Assembly: GCA_017163975.1 (NCBI GenBank)
Contig: JAFFSR010000218.1
Location: 10,481,501 to 10,545,500, forward strand
Source: Anastatus disparis
Lineage: Eukaryota > Arthropoda > Insecta > Hymenoptera > Eupelmidae
Reading direction: 5' to 3'
Length of the DNA stretch: 64,000 nt
The translations under genes and the position numbers were made by a program. The first letter of the stretch is position 1. Each line of letters starts with the position of its first letter. Shown one piece after another: positions 52,390 to 64,000 of the stretch. The notes beneath the pieces are model-generated. The model had not been told where the DNA came from, did no database searches, and saw only the letters and a program-made list of their open reading frames with translations.

Positions 52390-53883
52390 AAGGCCTAAGA
52401 ACTTCGCGGGGCCTTACAAACGTACCAGCACGTTAAATCCAAGGTGGGGATGGTTAACCGTTCGGCCAATGGAACTCGAATAGTATTATAAACCGTCTTC
52501 GAAAGAGGGGCCTCAACGATACTTATGTATATATACATTCCATAAAGGACTGCACAATTTTAACTGATGACCATTTTTTTTCTCTCTTTTTTTTTCGTTC
52601 GAGAAAAGCTAAATGATTTTTGCAACTGATATTGATTCCAGGAAAGGATGGCTTTTAAGAATGGAGAGATAATTGTGAGAAATGCTTCTTTTTTTCGTTT
52701 TTTCTTATCTTTTTTTTGGTAACAGCAAAAGTTTTTACTTATTTTTAGAAGATGGTTTTTGAGACAATTAGGTCTCGTCGTTGTTTTGATGAATATCTTT
52801 AAGTTTTAGATAATTTTTTTCTTACACGAGTTTAAAACGTTTGGCAGTATGGTTTAATTTTTCTGGGAAATTTTTGTTAAAAAGCTTTTTTTTTGTTAGA
52901 AACGTAAACACTTTTCTGATGCTGAAAATCAATGGTTTTTAATTTTTTAAAACAGTATTGTAAAGTGGTGTTCGTTAATATTGATAAATTTTTGATAATT
53001 CTTATGAAATGTTAATAATTTTAAACAGGCACTAAATTTTCTTTTTTTTTGGCAATATGCATTTAAAAATAGATACAGTTTTTTAAGGTCATCTTTTAAA
53101 ACAAGAAAACATCTTAGTTTTGGTAAAAAAAATGAAGAGAAAAACGTATTTAATATACTTATAAATTGTCTTTTAAACAATAACAGTTATATAGTTATTG
53201 ACTTTTTCAAAAGAATTTATATTATAATTTTTATTATTTTTGTGCATTATTTTCTAAATTTTATTTTTAGGAACACAACAACATGCTGTTATTTCAAATG
53301 TTTTCTTTTGTCTAACATTAAAATTGTTAATTACTATACGCATTATTCAAAATCATTAAACAAAGTGCAAAATGCACATGATTCTTTATTTAAATTCTAA
53401 GTGTTAAGAAAGTCGCTGTTCATACATTTAAATTGCGAATTATAACAGGATTATTCACTTTTTTGAAATTGGTTTGGTTCAATTTATTGCAAAAAAAAGG
53501 CACGAAATTTTTCACGAGTGCCATAAAATTTAAAATAATGACTTGGAAAGCGACCTTTTTGAAACAATGAGATAAGATTTTCAGTGATAGGCAGATGTGT
53601 ACGTGAATATATTTAATGTTATTTTTTAATTATCATACGTAGTATTTTTTTAAGCATCATTTTTACTCAAAAATTTTATAATCCACACTGTTGCATGAAT
53701 TATTTTAGTGTGACCTAAAAATAGTACGTATACAGTAGGTGAATTAACTAAAATAATATATGATGTGCATTTTTTTAATTCTCAGCAGCATTATTGATCT
53801 TGAAAAAAAAAATTTCTGAATTTAAAATTTTCTTAAATAAATCCATCAATATTCTATTGTGAAACATATTTTTTAAATTTTAT
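52390..53883. other. gene-free stretch upstream of the minus-strand promoter
   Basis: 52390-52520 is GC-richer upstream promoter DNA (GCCTTACAAACGTACCAGCACG). Beyond it is ordinary AT-rich sequence with no exon seen; the open frame at 52947-53180 is AT-driven. Confidence 0.5.
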
Positions 53884-54073
53884 TTAACGTCGCTGTATTT
53901 GTGCTTCCATTTTGATGCTTATTAGCGACGGAGATCATTTCAGTGTGTTTGTGAAAAAAGCACATGTACCGTTTACAGTGGTGCTTTTATAAATCGGCCG
54001 AGAGCGGGATTCGAACTCGGGTCCTCGAGATTATGAATCCATTACTCTACCGACTAAGCCACTGACAAACTCT
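53884..54073 (-). mobile_element. tRNA-derived SINE, copy F
   Basis: Minus strand. A box TGGCTTAGTCGG, anticodon loop TTCATAA, B box GAGTTCGAATCCC, tail ATAAAAGCACCACTGTAAA, stem CGTCGCT / AGCGACG, end ACAGCGACGTTAAA. Confidence 0.9.
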
Positions 54074-54256
54074 CATATATTTCAATGAATTTGAAAATCT
54101 AAAGGAAAGTCTGGAAATATAAGTATGGCAAATTGTTTGAAATTCCATTGAAGAAAAAAACAACGTTTATTGTGTAACTGATTTTTATTTAATTTTGTAA
54201 TTGTATTTTATTATTTGCATAAGTCAAAAGAATGTACGATACATCCATTAATTTTT

Positions 54257-54500
54257 GTTTTTAACAGTGTTAAAAAAATATTAAATCCAATATAAAATAT
54301 GAAACTAGCTTCCAATCTGTGTCATTAATTTTAAAAATTAATTTTTAAAATTATGATAAAATTTTTTATTTGTATGCAATTTTATAGTAAAATTAAGGTA
54401 AAATTATTAATTTTAAGAATTAATTTTTAAAATTAATAACACTGATTGGAAGCTAGTTTCATATTTTATATTAAATTTGATATTTTTTTTAACAGTGAAT
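54257..54500. mobile_element. foldback element with ~75-bp arms
   Basis: Arms share TGTTAAAAAAATAT, AATATAAAATATGAAACTAG, CTTCCAATC, TTAATTTTAAAAATTAATT with few changes, and are separated by a short AT-rich spacer; total about 244 bp. Both ends lie in an AACAGTG / CACTGTT context. The superfamily is not certain. Confidence 0.85.
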
Positions 54501-54943
54501 ATTATCAATGACTTTTGCATTATTGTCCATCGCGTTATCTTAAAATAATTTTTTATTTACACAATTGTAAAATTCATAAAAATTTACTCTAAAAATACTA
54601 TTTAATGATTTCAAATTCCTCCAACTAAAAAATAAAAAAAATAAAGAAAGATCAAACGTATCCATCTAAAAATACACACCCAAAAATTTCTACCCAGCCC
54701 TAGTTTTATCTTTTTATTTTTCAAATTAGCAAGATAATGACGAAGTTACTCAGAAACTTCCAGATTTCTCTTCGAAAATCCAAACTACGACTTTAAAAAG
54801 AAAAACAACGAAGATAAAAAATATATACGCACGTGTATATGGGATAAGGTATACAGCATATATAGATGGTCAGTGATCCGAAAGGTGTTTCAACGCTTTA
54901 CTTTCTTCTTCCTTCCTTGGGACGATTGTAAACAATGCACGCA

Positions 54944-54989
<46 letters not shown>

Positions 54990-57900
54990 TTTCTCTTTTT
55001 CATGTTATGCACATACATACACCATTTCTTTAGGTTTTTCTGGAACAGAAGAGGATGATGACTTTGGAGATGGTTTTTCCAATTTGAACTTTATTTATTT
55101 TTTTGTTGCCGAGATGATATTAAGTTTTTATTTATACTTTATTTGATGAAAGGGGAATTCGATTCGGCTCGGAGATTCTTAATTGAAAATTCCAAAATTA
55201 TTTGTTGCACGTGATTAATTTGTAGAAATTTAAGTTACAAAGATATGCAGATAGTTATAATACAAATATATTATTATTATAATATTATCCGAAGGATAGA
55301 CAAAGCTAATGTTCTATTTACGTATTGGATTTTCACTGCATTATTAATGATGTCCTACATTTCGTCGTATATTAATTGAAATTGATTTGTAATTTTATAA
55401 AAGCTTCTAGAAAACCACATAATTGATTTTCTATTTGGAAAATCATCTTTAAATAATAAAAATCAATTGAATCATAATTGAAAATTCAAGGGCTATTTAT
55501 TCCATTTGGGAATATGACGCTCGAAACGTTACAACCATAGATAAATATCAAAATTATCCAATAAATTTACAAAAAATTTCAAAAATTAGAATCTTTTTAG
55601 GAATATTTCTTCAAATAGTTTGTAGTATAATAACGTAAAGAATTCAGAAAATTTAATTGAACTACATTTTCAACTATAAATAATACAAGTACAGCCTTGA
55701 AAAGGAATGTACCCAAGCTTTTTTTTTTCACGACCAAAGTAAAAATTTTGATTGTCATGGTTAAGCAATGATTCCACCAGAAGAGCGGAAAAGTAGATTG
55801 AAAGGAAGAAATAGAAGACGTTTGTTCGCTTCGAGAATAAAAGAAAAAGAAAAGTATTAAACATTCAGGTCATAGAGATTTAGAGAAACTTTCGCAAAAA
55901 AAAAAAAAAGAATCTGAATAATCGTGCAAGTGTTGCACATTCTTACCTAGGATAGTCACTTTCATAAGTCACTTGTTCTTTTACTTTATATATTGTATAT
56001 CTCGTTTCATTTTCAAGCTATATAGAAATGATAAATTAATTGATATCATTGCTGCCAGGAGATTTTCCGACAAATTAATTGGCACCCCGAGAAATTTCTT
56101 AATTGAGCGATACTTTATGGTGTTACGTCCTGATTACGAAATTGAATGTTATTAGTTTACGAGTACTCGTCGTAATTGATTTTCAGCCGATAAACTTGTC
56201 TTTTGAAGTATAATTCCAATAATTTTGTTTTACAAAGGTTACGTTGACATCAACGAACGATTCATAATATTTTATTTTTGGTTTTTGGGTCAATTCTTAA
56301 AAACCGAACGCGTTCTTATTTTTAAATTTGGTGTATCCGTTACGTTAATACATGACTTTTTTTTCTCTTTAAACTCAATGTGAATTCAATTGGAATGACG
56401 TTGCTCGAAGAAATTTTTTATACAAAACAATGAGTTTTGAAAAAGAGTCTTCAATTTTTAAATTACATTTTTTCAAAGAATCTTAACGAATATATGAAAT
56501 TAAATAGAAGATAGTAGTATTTAGTTAAACCAGTAGCATTGGTCATGATTTTAGATCATGATTTAAAAAAAATATGCATATTAAAAACTCATGTGATTTA
56601 AAAAATATCAAATTGAATCTTAAGGTTCAGAAAGTTCCTTTATTATCTTGAGTTTATTTACCAGCAGTATTATCATTTTCAACCGTCGACAAACGTTTCA
56701 ACAACCATATCCGCAATCTTCTTCAAAACAATACAAAAAAAAAGCAATAAAAATGATAAAAAAAACCTTTTTTTACCTTCGCTCAAAAGACAATTTTCAG
56801 GTTTACCAAGAATTTCTTGGCAAACCATGTTCACTGCCCATAGAGCAATTTTCATTTTTCTCGTGTATATATCCAAGATGCAACTTAAACGTATATACAC
56901 ATAGTTTCCTTAAAAAAATAGAAAAACTTTCGCGTTACGCCAGGGCTTTTGATAATTGCGACTTTTTTCGCCTTAGAGCATTAGACGAGCGTGACGGGTT
57001 TAGCTTGTAATATAATAATAATAAAGTGCGTCTTTCATTAAACGCGCATGTGCGCGCGCTCTTGACTCATGAATTTTTCGCAATATAATGAATAACATTA
57101 ATTTTACATACCTTTAATGGCTAAAGGAAGAGAGGAAGGAAGTTGGTATAGGATGGAGTTTAATGTTAGGAGGAGGAAAAAAATTTATTAACATTTCAGC
57201 TTGTTTGATCTTGTTTTCTTCATTTTTGTGTTTAATGGAAAAAAAGAGTACTGTTATGATCGCTTGTTTCTTCCTTTATTATGGCTCGATGATGAAATAT
57301 GATTGATTTTTTGAATAATAAATCATTATTATTTATGAAGATCAATGGGTGTGTCTAATTTTTGACAAAACATGAATATATCTTTAAAAATCAATATAAA
57401 AGTAATCTTAATTTAAATTCAAATAATCAAAAGGATTGATTCTCAAAATTTATTAATTAATTAATGTCCTTAATTCTTGACAACCAAGACCGTGAAAAGA
57501 TTGAAAAATGTCAATGAAATTATTTGGAAAATATGTTTTGGATTTCAAGTGATTGATTGGTAAAATGTATAAGTTTTCTCGGTTATTAATGCATCAAAAC
57601 TGTTTTGGGCTCTCACAACGAGATCAGAAATAGTTGACATATTTGGCTTATATCATATAAGAAATTGAAAAAAGATAAAAACTTCAATTAAAGGGTTAAT
57701 TAAATATTTGAATATTATTGAATACTGTTATAAAAAAAGTAAACAACAAACTTTTGCGATCGAGCAAAAAAATCAGTACTATAAAAAACTCCGTTATTTA
57801 TTTATGGGCGTTGCAGCTTTGATACGATGAGCAGATTATTTAATATTAAAGTATGTTTAGTTTCGCGTATATACTCGGCGAATCATTCCGAGCGCGACTA

Positions 57901-58807
57901 ATTTATCTCGGTGTATCGTACAAGTGCAATACGAAACGAGAAATGAAAAAAAATTTTTCTTTCTTGGTCGTAAAAGTTATTTGTAAAAATGTAACGTATA
58001 ATTGCGTGCGTTGATAAAATACAAACAACTTCTCCCGTAGTCAATGGAGATTTTCATTTAGCAAAGTTTAAAGAACAGTTTTTTCTTTTGAAAAATATAC
58101 AATATTTTTGCTCTTTATATGGCTAACGGTTCCTCATTCTTTCGTTGTGGAAAAAAAAACTACAATACCTATACATGCATTATTGAAAAAAATAATTATA
58201 CAATTGGAATTAACCTTCCGTTCATCCTTTACTTTTTCGACTAATTATTATAAATAAATTAGTTTAATTATAGACGGGCATGGAAAATTATTGATTTACA
58301 AAAATTATGCTGAATTCTAATTAATTATCTTTTTTTAATGAATCTTATAAATAAATTGTTTTCAAATTTAGTGAAAAATTATTTAAATTAATTTAAAAAT
58401 AAAAAAATTTTTCTATACTTTAAAGAAAAAATCAACAAAGAATTGGGTTCTTGCATGAAAAAATGCATTATATCCGTCAGGTAGAACACAAAAAAATAAA
58501 AGACCCGTATTTTTTTGTTTTTTAAATTATGATGAATTGCAAAAATTATAGACGGTATAAGTTAATACAATTTTGATATATATAGATATAGCGCCAATGT
58601 AAATGACATCACAATACTATAAACAATCGTGACGTCACACAATTTTAACTGTTTCTATCTTTCTGAATTTTCATTTTTATAATAAAAGAAAAAATACGTG
58701 TTTTTTACTTTTTCTTTTTCTAAATAACGGATATAATAGATTTTAAAAAAATTTGCCATATAAAGATCTAATAATTTATTTTAAAATATTTTTTAATGTA
58801 AATTTTT
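54501..58807. other. gene-free stretch
   Basis: AT-rich with a pure (AT)n run at 54946-54986 and no supported exon. Open frames at 55973-56155 and 56648-57010 lack recognisable protein or splice context. A single TTAA-type end (AAAGGGTTAATT) near 57690 has no partner that I found. Confidence 0.45.
54946..54986. repeat. (AT)n microsatellite
   Basis: About 20 uninterrupted AT units, flanked by GCACGCACGC and GTTTTTC. Confidence 0.95.
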
Positions 58808-58988
58808 TAACGTCGCTATATTTCAGCTATTCATTACAATGCTAATTAGCGACGGAAGTTATCAGTGTGTTTATGAACAAAGCACATGTAACATACAGTG
58901 GTGCTTGTATAAATTGGCCGAGAGCGGGATTCGAACTCGGATCCTCGAGATTATGAATCCATCGCTCTACCGACTCAGCCACTGAGAC
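58808..58988 (-). mobile_element. tRNA-derived SINE, copy G
   Basis: Minus strand. CTCAGTGGCTGAGTCGG head, anticodon loop TTCATAA, B box GAGTTCGAATCCC, tail ATACAAGCACCACTGTATG, stem CGTCGCT / AGCGACG, end TATAGCGACGTTAAAAAA. Confidence 0.9.
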
Positions 58989-60175
58989 TTCAATTTTAAT
59001 TTTCAATAGTTAAAAATTAAACTGTAAACAACATTATTATTTTTAACATTTATACTCTTTTACATCATTATCTAATATTTCTATAATCATTTTAAAAAGG
59101 TTTTTCCAGATTCCAGATACTATTGAGCTCATTAAAACAAAAAAATTAAGAATTTATGCTAAAACTTTTAGCAAACAGATAAATATTCCAAAAAACTCAT
59201 TCACATTGCTGTTCACACCTATAAGCACTCCTCATTCCTTCCCCACTTCTATCGCACATCATACATAAACCTCGTTGAAGACAACTTCCAAAAAAGCTCT
59301 GCAAACGTTTAAACGACCTACATTAAACTCATGCGCATACGGTAATTTCTTCCAATTTTATTTGAAAAGAAAACCAAAAGACGTAGAAAAAAAGCCTATC
59401 GCGCATAAGCAAAACTCACATACATATATATAATGATCGTAGAAGCATATATATATATAGCTTGAAAGATACATCATAACTGTTCTCGTATAGCGGGATG
59501 CTGTATAGAGCGCACATTGCATGTGCTTGTCTTATTAGAAAGATCGCGCTAATCGACCTGATCCTCATATACCTAGGCGCGCTTATATATACGCAGAAAA
59601 TTTTCGTCTTTTTTTTGCATACAAGTGCGTACGTATGTGTGTGATATCTTGCGTACGATAGTGTTATGCATACAGATATATCTTCTTCTTTTTTTTCCTC
59701 TATTCATGCTGCTCTAAGTCAAGAGACTCGTTTAGTGTTACTTCCTGCGATTATAACGACGGAATTTTGTTGTTTGTTTTGTTTGGTTTATTTGCTTGCT
59801 AATGCGAGCCTCTTTTTACGCGGGGTATTATTAAAGTGAGATAATATTTTTTTTATATCTTTATTTGTTACTTTTTCTGCTGCATTAAGTTCAGCGGAAA
59901 ATTTTATGATATTACCAAGATGCAGTGTATGGAGTATGGGTGGCTTTTTTCTTATATACAAATTTTATAGGATATAAAAGTATCAAAGGATATGAATTGA
60001 TGAGATGTAAAGTTAAAATAAATTTTTGAATTGAATATTATTCAAAATATTGCATAAAATACATATTCGTAAATTCAAATTCTGTAATTCTTTAGTAATA
60101 AATTTAAAATAATGATGAGAAGAAAAAAAAAAAATAACGATAAAATTAAATATGCACAATATTTGTGATTTATTT
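58989..60175. other. gene-free stretch with a CpG-richer patch
   Basis: 59390-59660 is richer in GC and CpG than its surroundings (TAGGCGCGCTTATATATACG, GCGTACGTATGTGTG), as seen near some insect promoters or 5' exons, but no start or splice structure could be fixed. Confidence 0.4.
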
Positions 60176-60523
60176 GTAAATAAATAAAGAGACTGGCGTT
60201 ATTTTCGAATTTAATATTTATTGAAATGTCATTTTCTTACATAGTCGACCTTTCGATCAGATTTTATTTCCTGATCCTTTTGAAAATTCCCTATAAAGAA
60301 AATTTATTCGATCTACATAACTTTAAATAATGAAAATGATATAATTCAAGCGAATGACAAGTTTTCATAATTTAGAATCATGTTGAACGTATGAAAAATC
60401 CTTTATGAGAAATCTAAAAAAAATCAAGGGATAAAATGTAATCGAAATGTTGACTACGTGAGAAAAGAATATTTTAATAAATATTAAATTTTACAATAAC
60501 GCCAGTCTCTTCATTTATTTACT
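60176..60523. mobile_element. GAGACTGGCGTTATT element with ~115-bp inverted repeats
   Basis: Left GTAAATAAATAAAGAGACTG and GCGTTATT; right (complement) GTAAATAAATGAAGAGACTG and GCGTTATT. Matching continues through AATTTAATATTTATT, TAGTCxACxTTTCGAT and ATTTTATxxCxTGAT. 348 bp, so arms fill about two thirds of the element. Noncoding; family unknown. Confidence 0.87.
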
Positions 60524-63500
60524 ACTTCTAAGACCACTGGCAGTTCATTGCTTATTAACATTTATTATGATAAAAATAGTTAAAACGCTTTAATCACCTT
60601 TATTAATAAATCATTCTTATCATAATTATGTACACCCTTGTAAATACAAATAAAAAATACTTTTTAAATGTTAACTTCCTTAATGTACTTGATTTTATTA
60701 AAATATTATATATCAAACTACGTACGTAAATTAGACACCACGAACAACTTAAACAAACAGCTCAATTCAGCAAAGAAGCAACTTAATAAACAATTTAAAA
60801 CTACACGCGCATAAAGCTTCCAACCACACGAAATAACAACAAATTCTTCCATAATCAAGCATCTAATCTTTGAAACCCCAAGCAAGCAGTAGTCTAAGTA
60901 CAAGCTTTTATCGAAATATCCAATGTTTCCCTCTTTAACAACGTTCGCCTGTATAATCGAAAAAGATAATCTATCATCGTGGCTTTTAAATCAGCTTGTG
61001 CATAAAATAACACCGAAACCGCTGATTTACGCCTCTGCGCTAAAGTTAACGGTACACGCGGGTTTATATAGCTTCCTTTCTTCGCTTTTTTTAGTTTTCT
61101 TCTTCTTCTTCTTCTTCTTTACAACGTTTTACATCGAGTGAAGAGAACGACCTTCGCATCTTCTTTTTTTTCTGAAAGGATTACATGTCTAATGCATACT
61201 GTTTAGAGCTTTAAAAGGTGAATTCAGGATGAACGGAGTAAAGGATAGATCAGGACGATATAAAGAGGAGTTTTATGTCTTATCGTTAATCTGAGAAATA
61301 AGATTGATTATGGGAATTTAAAGGGTAATTTAAATTGCTTTAGACGAGCTATTTTATAACAAATTTTTATCTTCGGGTAGCTTAAACAAGATTAAATAAT
61401 GTAATGTTATAATGTTACAAAATTATATTCATACAAAATGATTATGATTATATTCACATGAAACGAACTACTTTAGGACATTTAAAATTAAATTTGATTT
61501 ATTAAGGTAATGACCCTGATATTCGACCATTCTTTACGACGTTATATATTTATGTTTTGACATGAAAGTTGTTTTTTTTCTCTTGTATATGAAAATTCAA
61601 CGATAAATTAGAGCAATTAATCATAAGGATCTAAAAAATATTGAGTTTAAAAAATAAAAATGATCAGGAAAGTTTTCTTTGAATTAAACGAAACTCTATT
61701 AATTACATTGTGCATCAGTAACGTAAGACGAATGGAATTAGAATTTACCATTCAGAGGTTATGCAAATAAATATGTTATTCTCATGTTTTTTCTCATTTT
61801 TTCCCGTAAAGCATAGTTTTTTAATCTTCAGAAATAATATAATAATAATAGTTTTTCTTTAATATTTGCCTAATATATAAATTTCTATTAGATAATCTTA
61901 TTTGTATCAAAATAACTACTGTTTTTAACGCATATAAAAAAAGTCGGTTAAGTTATGAAAAGGCTGAAGTGACCGAAAATTTTTTGCACTTTTGGCTAAT
62001 GGGTTTCACTTTGTTCCAAATATTAAATATCAAATTAATTCTAAAAATAGAAGAGGTATTTTTGAAACACTAGTGATTTTCTTTTAGGAACTGAAAGATT
62101 TTCTACTAGAAACTAAATTACCGGATTTTCGGACCAAAAACCTGCCTATTAAATTGTAGTTTGTTTCTCTTTGATTTAAGAGCCAGGTCAAAAATAAATT
62201 TTTGCTTTTTATTCGAGATTTCACCTTTGTCAGTATATCATATAGATAATTAAATTGATGAAATTTTAATGAGATATTTACTAAAATAATTCAGAAATAT
62301 AAAACCCAAAATAGCATTTAAATAATAAAGAAAAGTATAATAAAATTATGATTTGATTTATTAATTATAAAAAAAAATATTTACAAATATTTATTTATTT
62401 TAAAATATTTATTAATAAAGCAACTCTAGTATATCTTCATTTCCCAAAAAAAAATCCAATTTTCAAAAAATTAATTACAAACAAGTGTTTCGATACACTT
62501 GTATACTTAAATCCTCATAAAGTACACCGATGCCTTTATGGAAAAACACTTGGAGGCACTTAACTGTACAACGACATTTTTAAAGTCTTCACATCAGCGC
62601 GCACACAAACAGTTTGAAATCAATGAAAATCCAAAGCAAGCAATAAAGTAAAAAGAAAATAAAAAAAAAAAGAAAAGAAGAAGAAGAAACATAAGAAAAG
62701 AACTAGCTTCGCCGCAATACCATACTATTATCCTTCCACGCGAAACTATATAATAATACAATTCCCCTCTGTACAACATTAACAACAACAAAAGAGCAAA
62801 CACTTGTCCTCCATTAAACGTGTAAAGTAAAAAAAAAAAGAGAAGAAAAACAGTCAGTAGGTAGACCGTAAGAAAGCATGCCAGAAACCCAATTTTACAA
62901 AAAGCTGGTAATATATAGACAGAGTATGCAATAAGCGTATTGCATGTATATACGGGTATGTATATACGTAAAAATTATCAATGGGGATTTGTAGACTATT
63001 TTTCTGTATTGTACAACTAATGAATGGGCAAATTTTATGAGATATGTGTAATTCTTGAATGGTTTTTTTTTTGTAATGGTCGATCAATCGTGTGTATATA
63101 TGACATAGTAGACTCAAAATTCAGTGGACAGTGGTAATGAAAGCATGTCGAGAAAGGTCAGGGATTTTGTCTTTTATTTTTTTTTTGTTGGATAAATGTG
63201 CTGTATTTTTAGGATAAGAATTTTGGAAGAAGAGAATAATTTTTAAAACTGTAAAAATTTAAATTGAATTAAATATATTAGCTACTCTAAGCGTAGGTTA
63301 GGTTTACTTTGAGAATAGGGTTCGAATTCAAGGTTCGAATGAGGATAGGGTACGAACCTTGGGTTCGAACTCTATTCTCAATCTAAGACACAATTAGAAA
63401 AGTTTTTTTTTTAAAAACGGGTAATTTATACGTCGTACAATATTTCTACAATATTACCGTAATATCACTTCTACTATCACATAATCTCATGCGCAGAGAA

Positions 63501-64000
63501 AAGAAGTATTGAAATAAAAAATAGACGATTGATGGTTAAATGTATGATAAAAGATGAACAGAGTATGACAGTGCAGTTATTGTGATTGTAAAGAAATTTT
63601 TAGGTTCACCATAATAAATTAAACTTCAATTAATGTCCTGATAATCGGTCAGTAGAATACATAAGTAGCGTTAGATGTTATAGTATCCGGTTTCTAGCTA
63701 TTTTGACTGGATAAAACTAGTTTCTTGGTAAAAATGAGAAAAAAGGATACTTGCGACAAATATTACTTCTGATTTAAAATATTTACAATTAACGTAATAT
63801 TACTCAATCAAGTATGTAAGAATTTATTACACTATGAAAAATTTTTTGTGATTAATCAAAATTTTTTTTCATTGAAAATTTTTATGTTTAAATTTTATTC
63901 ATGAATTCGTAAAATTAACATGAAATTTTTTTTAAGCCCTTAAAAAACAAAAATTTTTATCAAAATTAAATGCAAATTATTTTTTGTATATGCACTTTTA
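60524..64000. other. gene-free stretch to the window end
   Basis: AT-rich with a (TTC)n run at 61097-61119, an A/G-rich patch near 62660-62690, and a hairpin at 63309-63381. No exon or RNA gene could be supported. Confidence 0.45.
63309..63381. repeat. 29-bp-arm hairpin containing TTCGAA
   Basis: TTGAGAATAGGGTTCGAATT...AAGGTTCG pairs with CGAACCTTGGGTTCGAACTC...TTCTCAA, with 3-4 mismatches and a 15-bp loop (AATGAGGATAGGGTA). TTCGAA occurs in both arms. Confidence 0.85.

Noticed and set aside
55973..56155. Possible exon ending RPDYEIECY
   Set aside because: No acceptor that joins to any other exon and no recognisable family.
2461..58988. Functional tRNA genes at the SINE heads
   Set aside because: A and B boxes are present, but the stems do not pair, the anticodon region varies (CAT, CGT, insertions), and each head is followed by the same SINE tail.

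Overview
The window looks like chromosomal DNA of an insect. It is strongly AT-rich, has GT-AG introns, and has coding exons visibly richer in GC than the introns. A parasitoid wasp or related hymenopteran is plausible because of one gene with ankyrin repeats and a C-terminal PRANC/F-box-like motif, a combination known from Nasonia-type wasps, Wolbachia and poxviruses. The species cannot be fixed from the sequence alone. No bacterial operons, CRISPR arrays, rRNA or functional tRNA genes are seen.

Five spliced protein genes can be rebuilt, all with consistent intron phases. (1) Plus strand, 4375-24366: twelve coding exons for a 1121-residue, Ser/Arg-rich, largely disordered protein that I do not recognise. 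A long A-rich, probably 3'-untranslated region follows, toward about 30990. (2) Minus strand, 31267-32472: three exons for a 136-residue single-pass membrane protein with a Gly/His-rich N-terminus, convergent with gene 1. (3) Plus strand, 35778-39450: three exons for a 498-residue ankyrin-repeat protein ending in a PRANC/F-box-like motif. (4) Plus strand, 41084-41364: two exons for a 61-residue secreted cysteine-rich peptide of CS-alpha-beta (defensin-like) pattern, with a textbook TATA/initiator promoter and a kappaB-like site upstream. (5) Minus strand, 44140-48019, with a promoter and noncoding first exon near 52261-52345: six coding exons for a 307-residue secreted protein with six C-terminal cysteines. 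From about 52400 to 64000 I find no gene.

The rest is dominated by small mobile elements. Seven copies of one tRNA-derived SINE family occur. Each full copy has RNA polymerase III A and B boxes and a conserved tail that can form a 7-bp stem, and two copies carry compensatory changes in that stem. Many non-autonomous inverted-repeat elements are present, several families flanked by TTAA (piggyBac-like). They include a group whose ends read TTAACCCTT with a subterminal GGGTC...GACCC motif, inserted repeatedly in introns of gene 1. A 1.24-kb composite element (33791-35029) holds two long hairpins. Other foldbacks lie at 40173-40530, 50311-50682, 54257-54500 and 60176-60523.

The genes do not form an operon-like unit. 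Genes 3 and 4 share a mobile-element-rich interval and would fit roles in host-microbe or immune interaction. Genes 1, 2 and 5 look like ordinary insect genes of unknown function.
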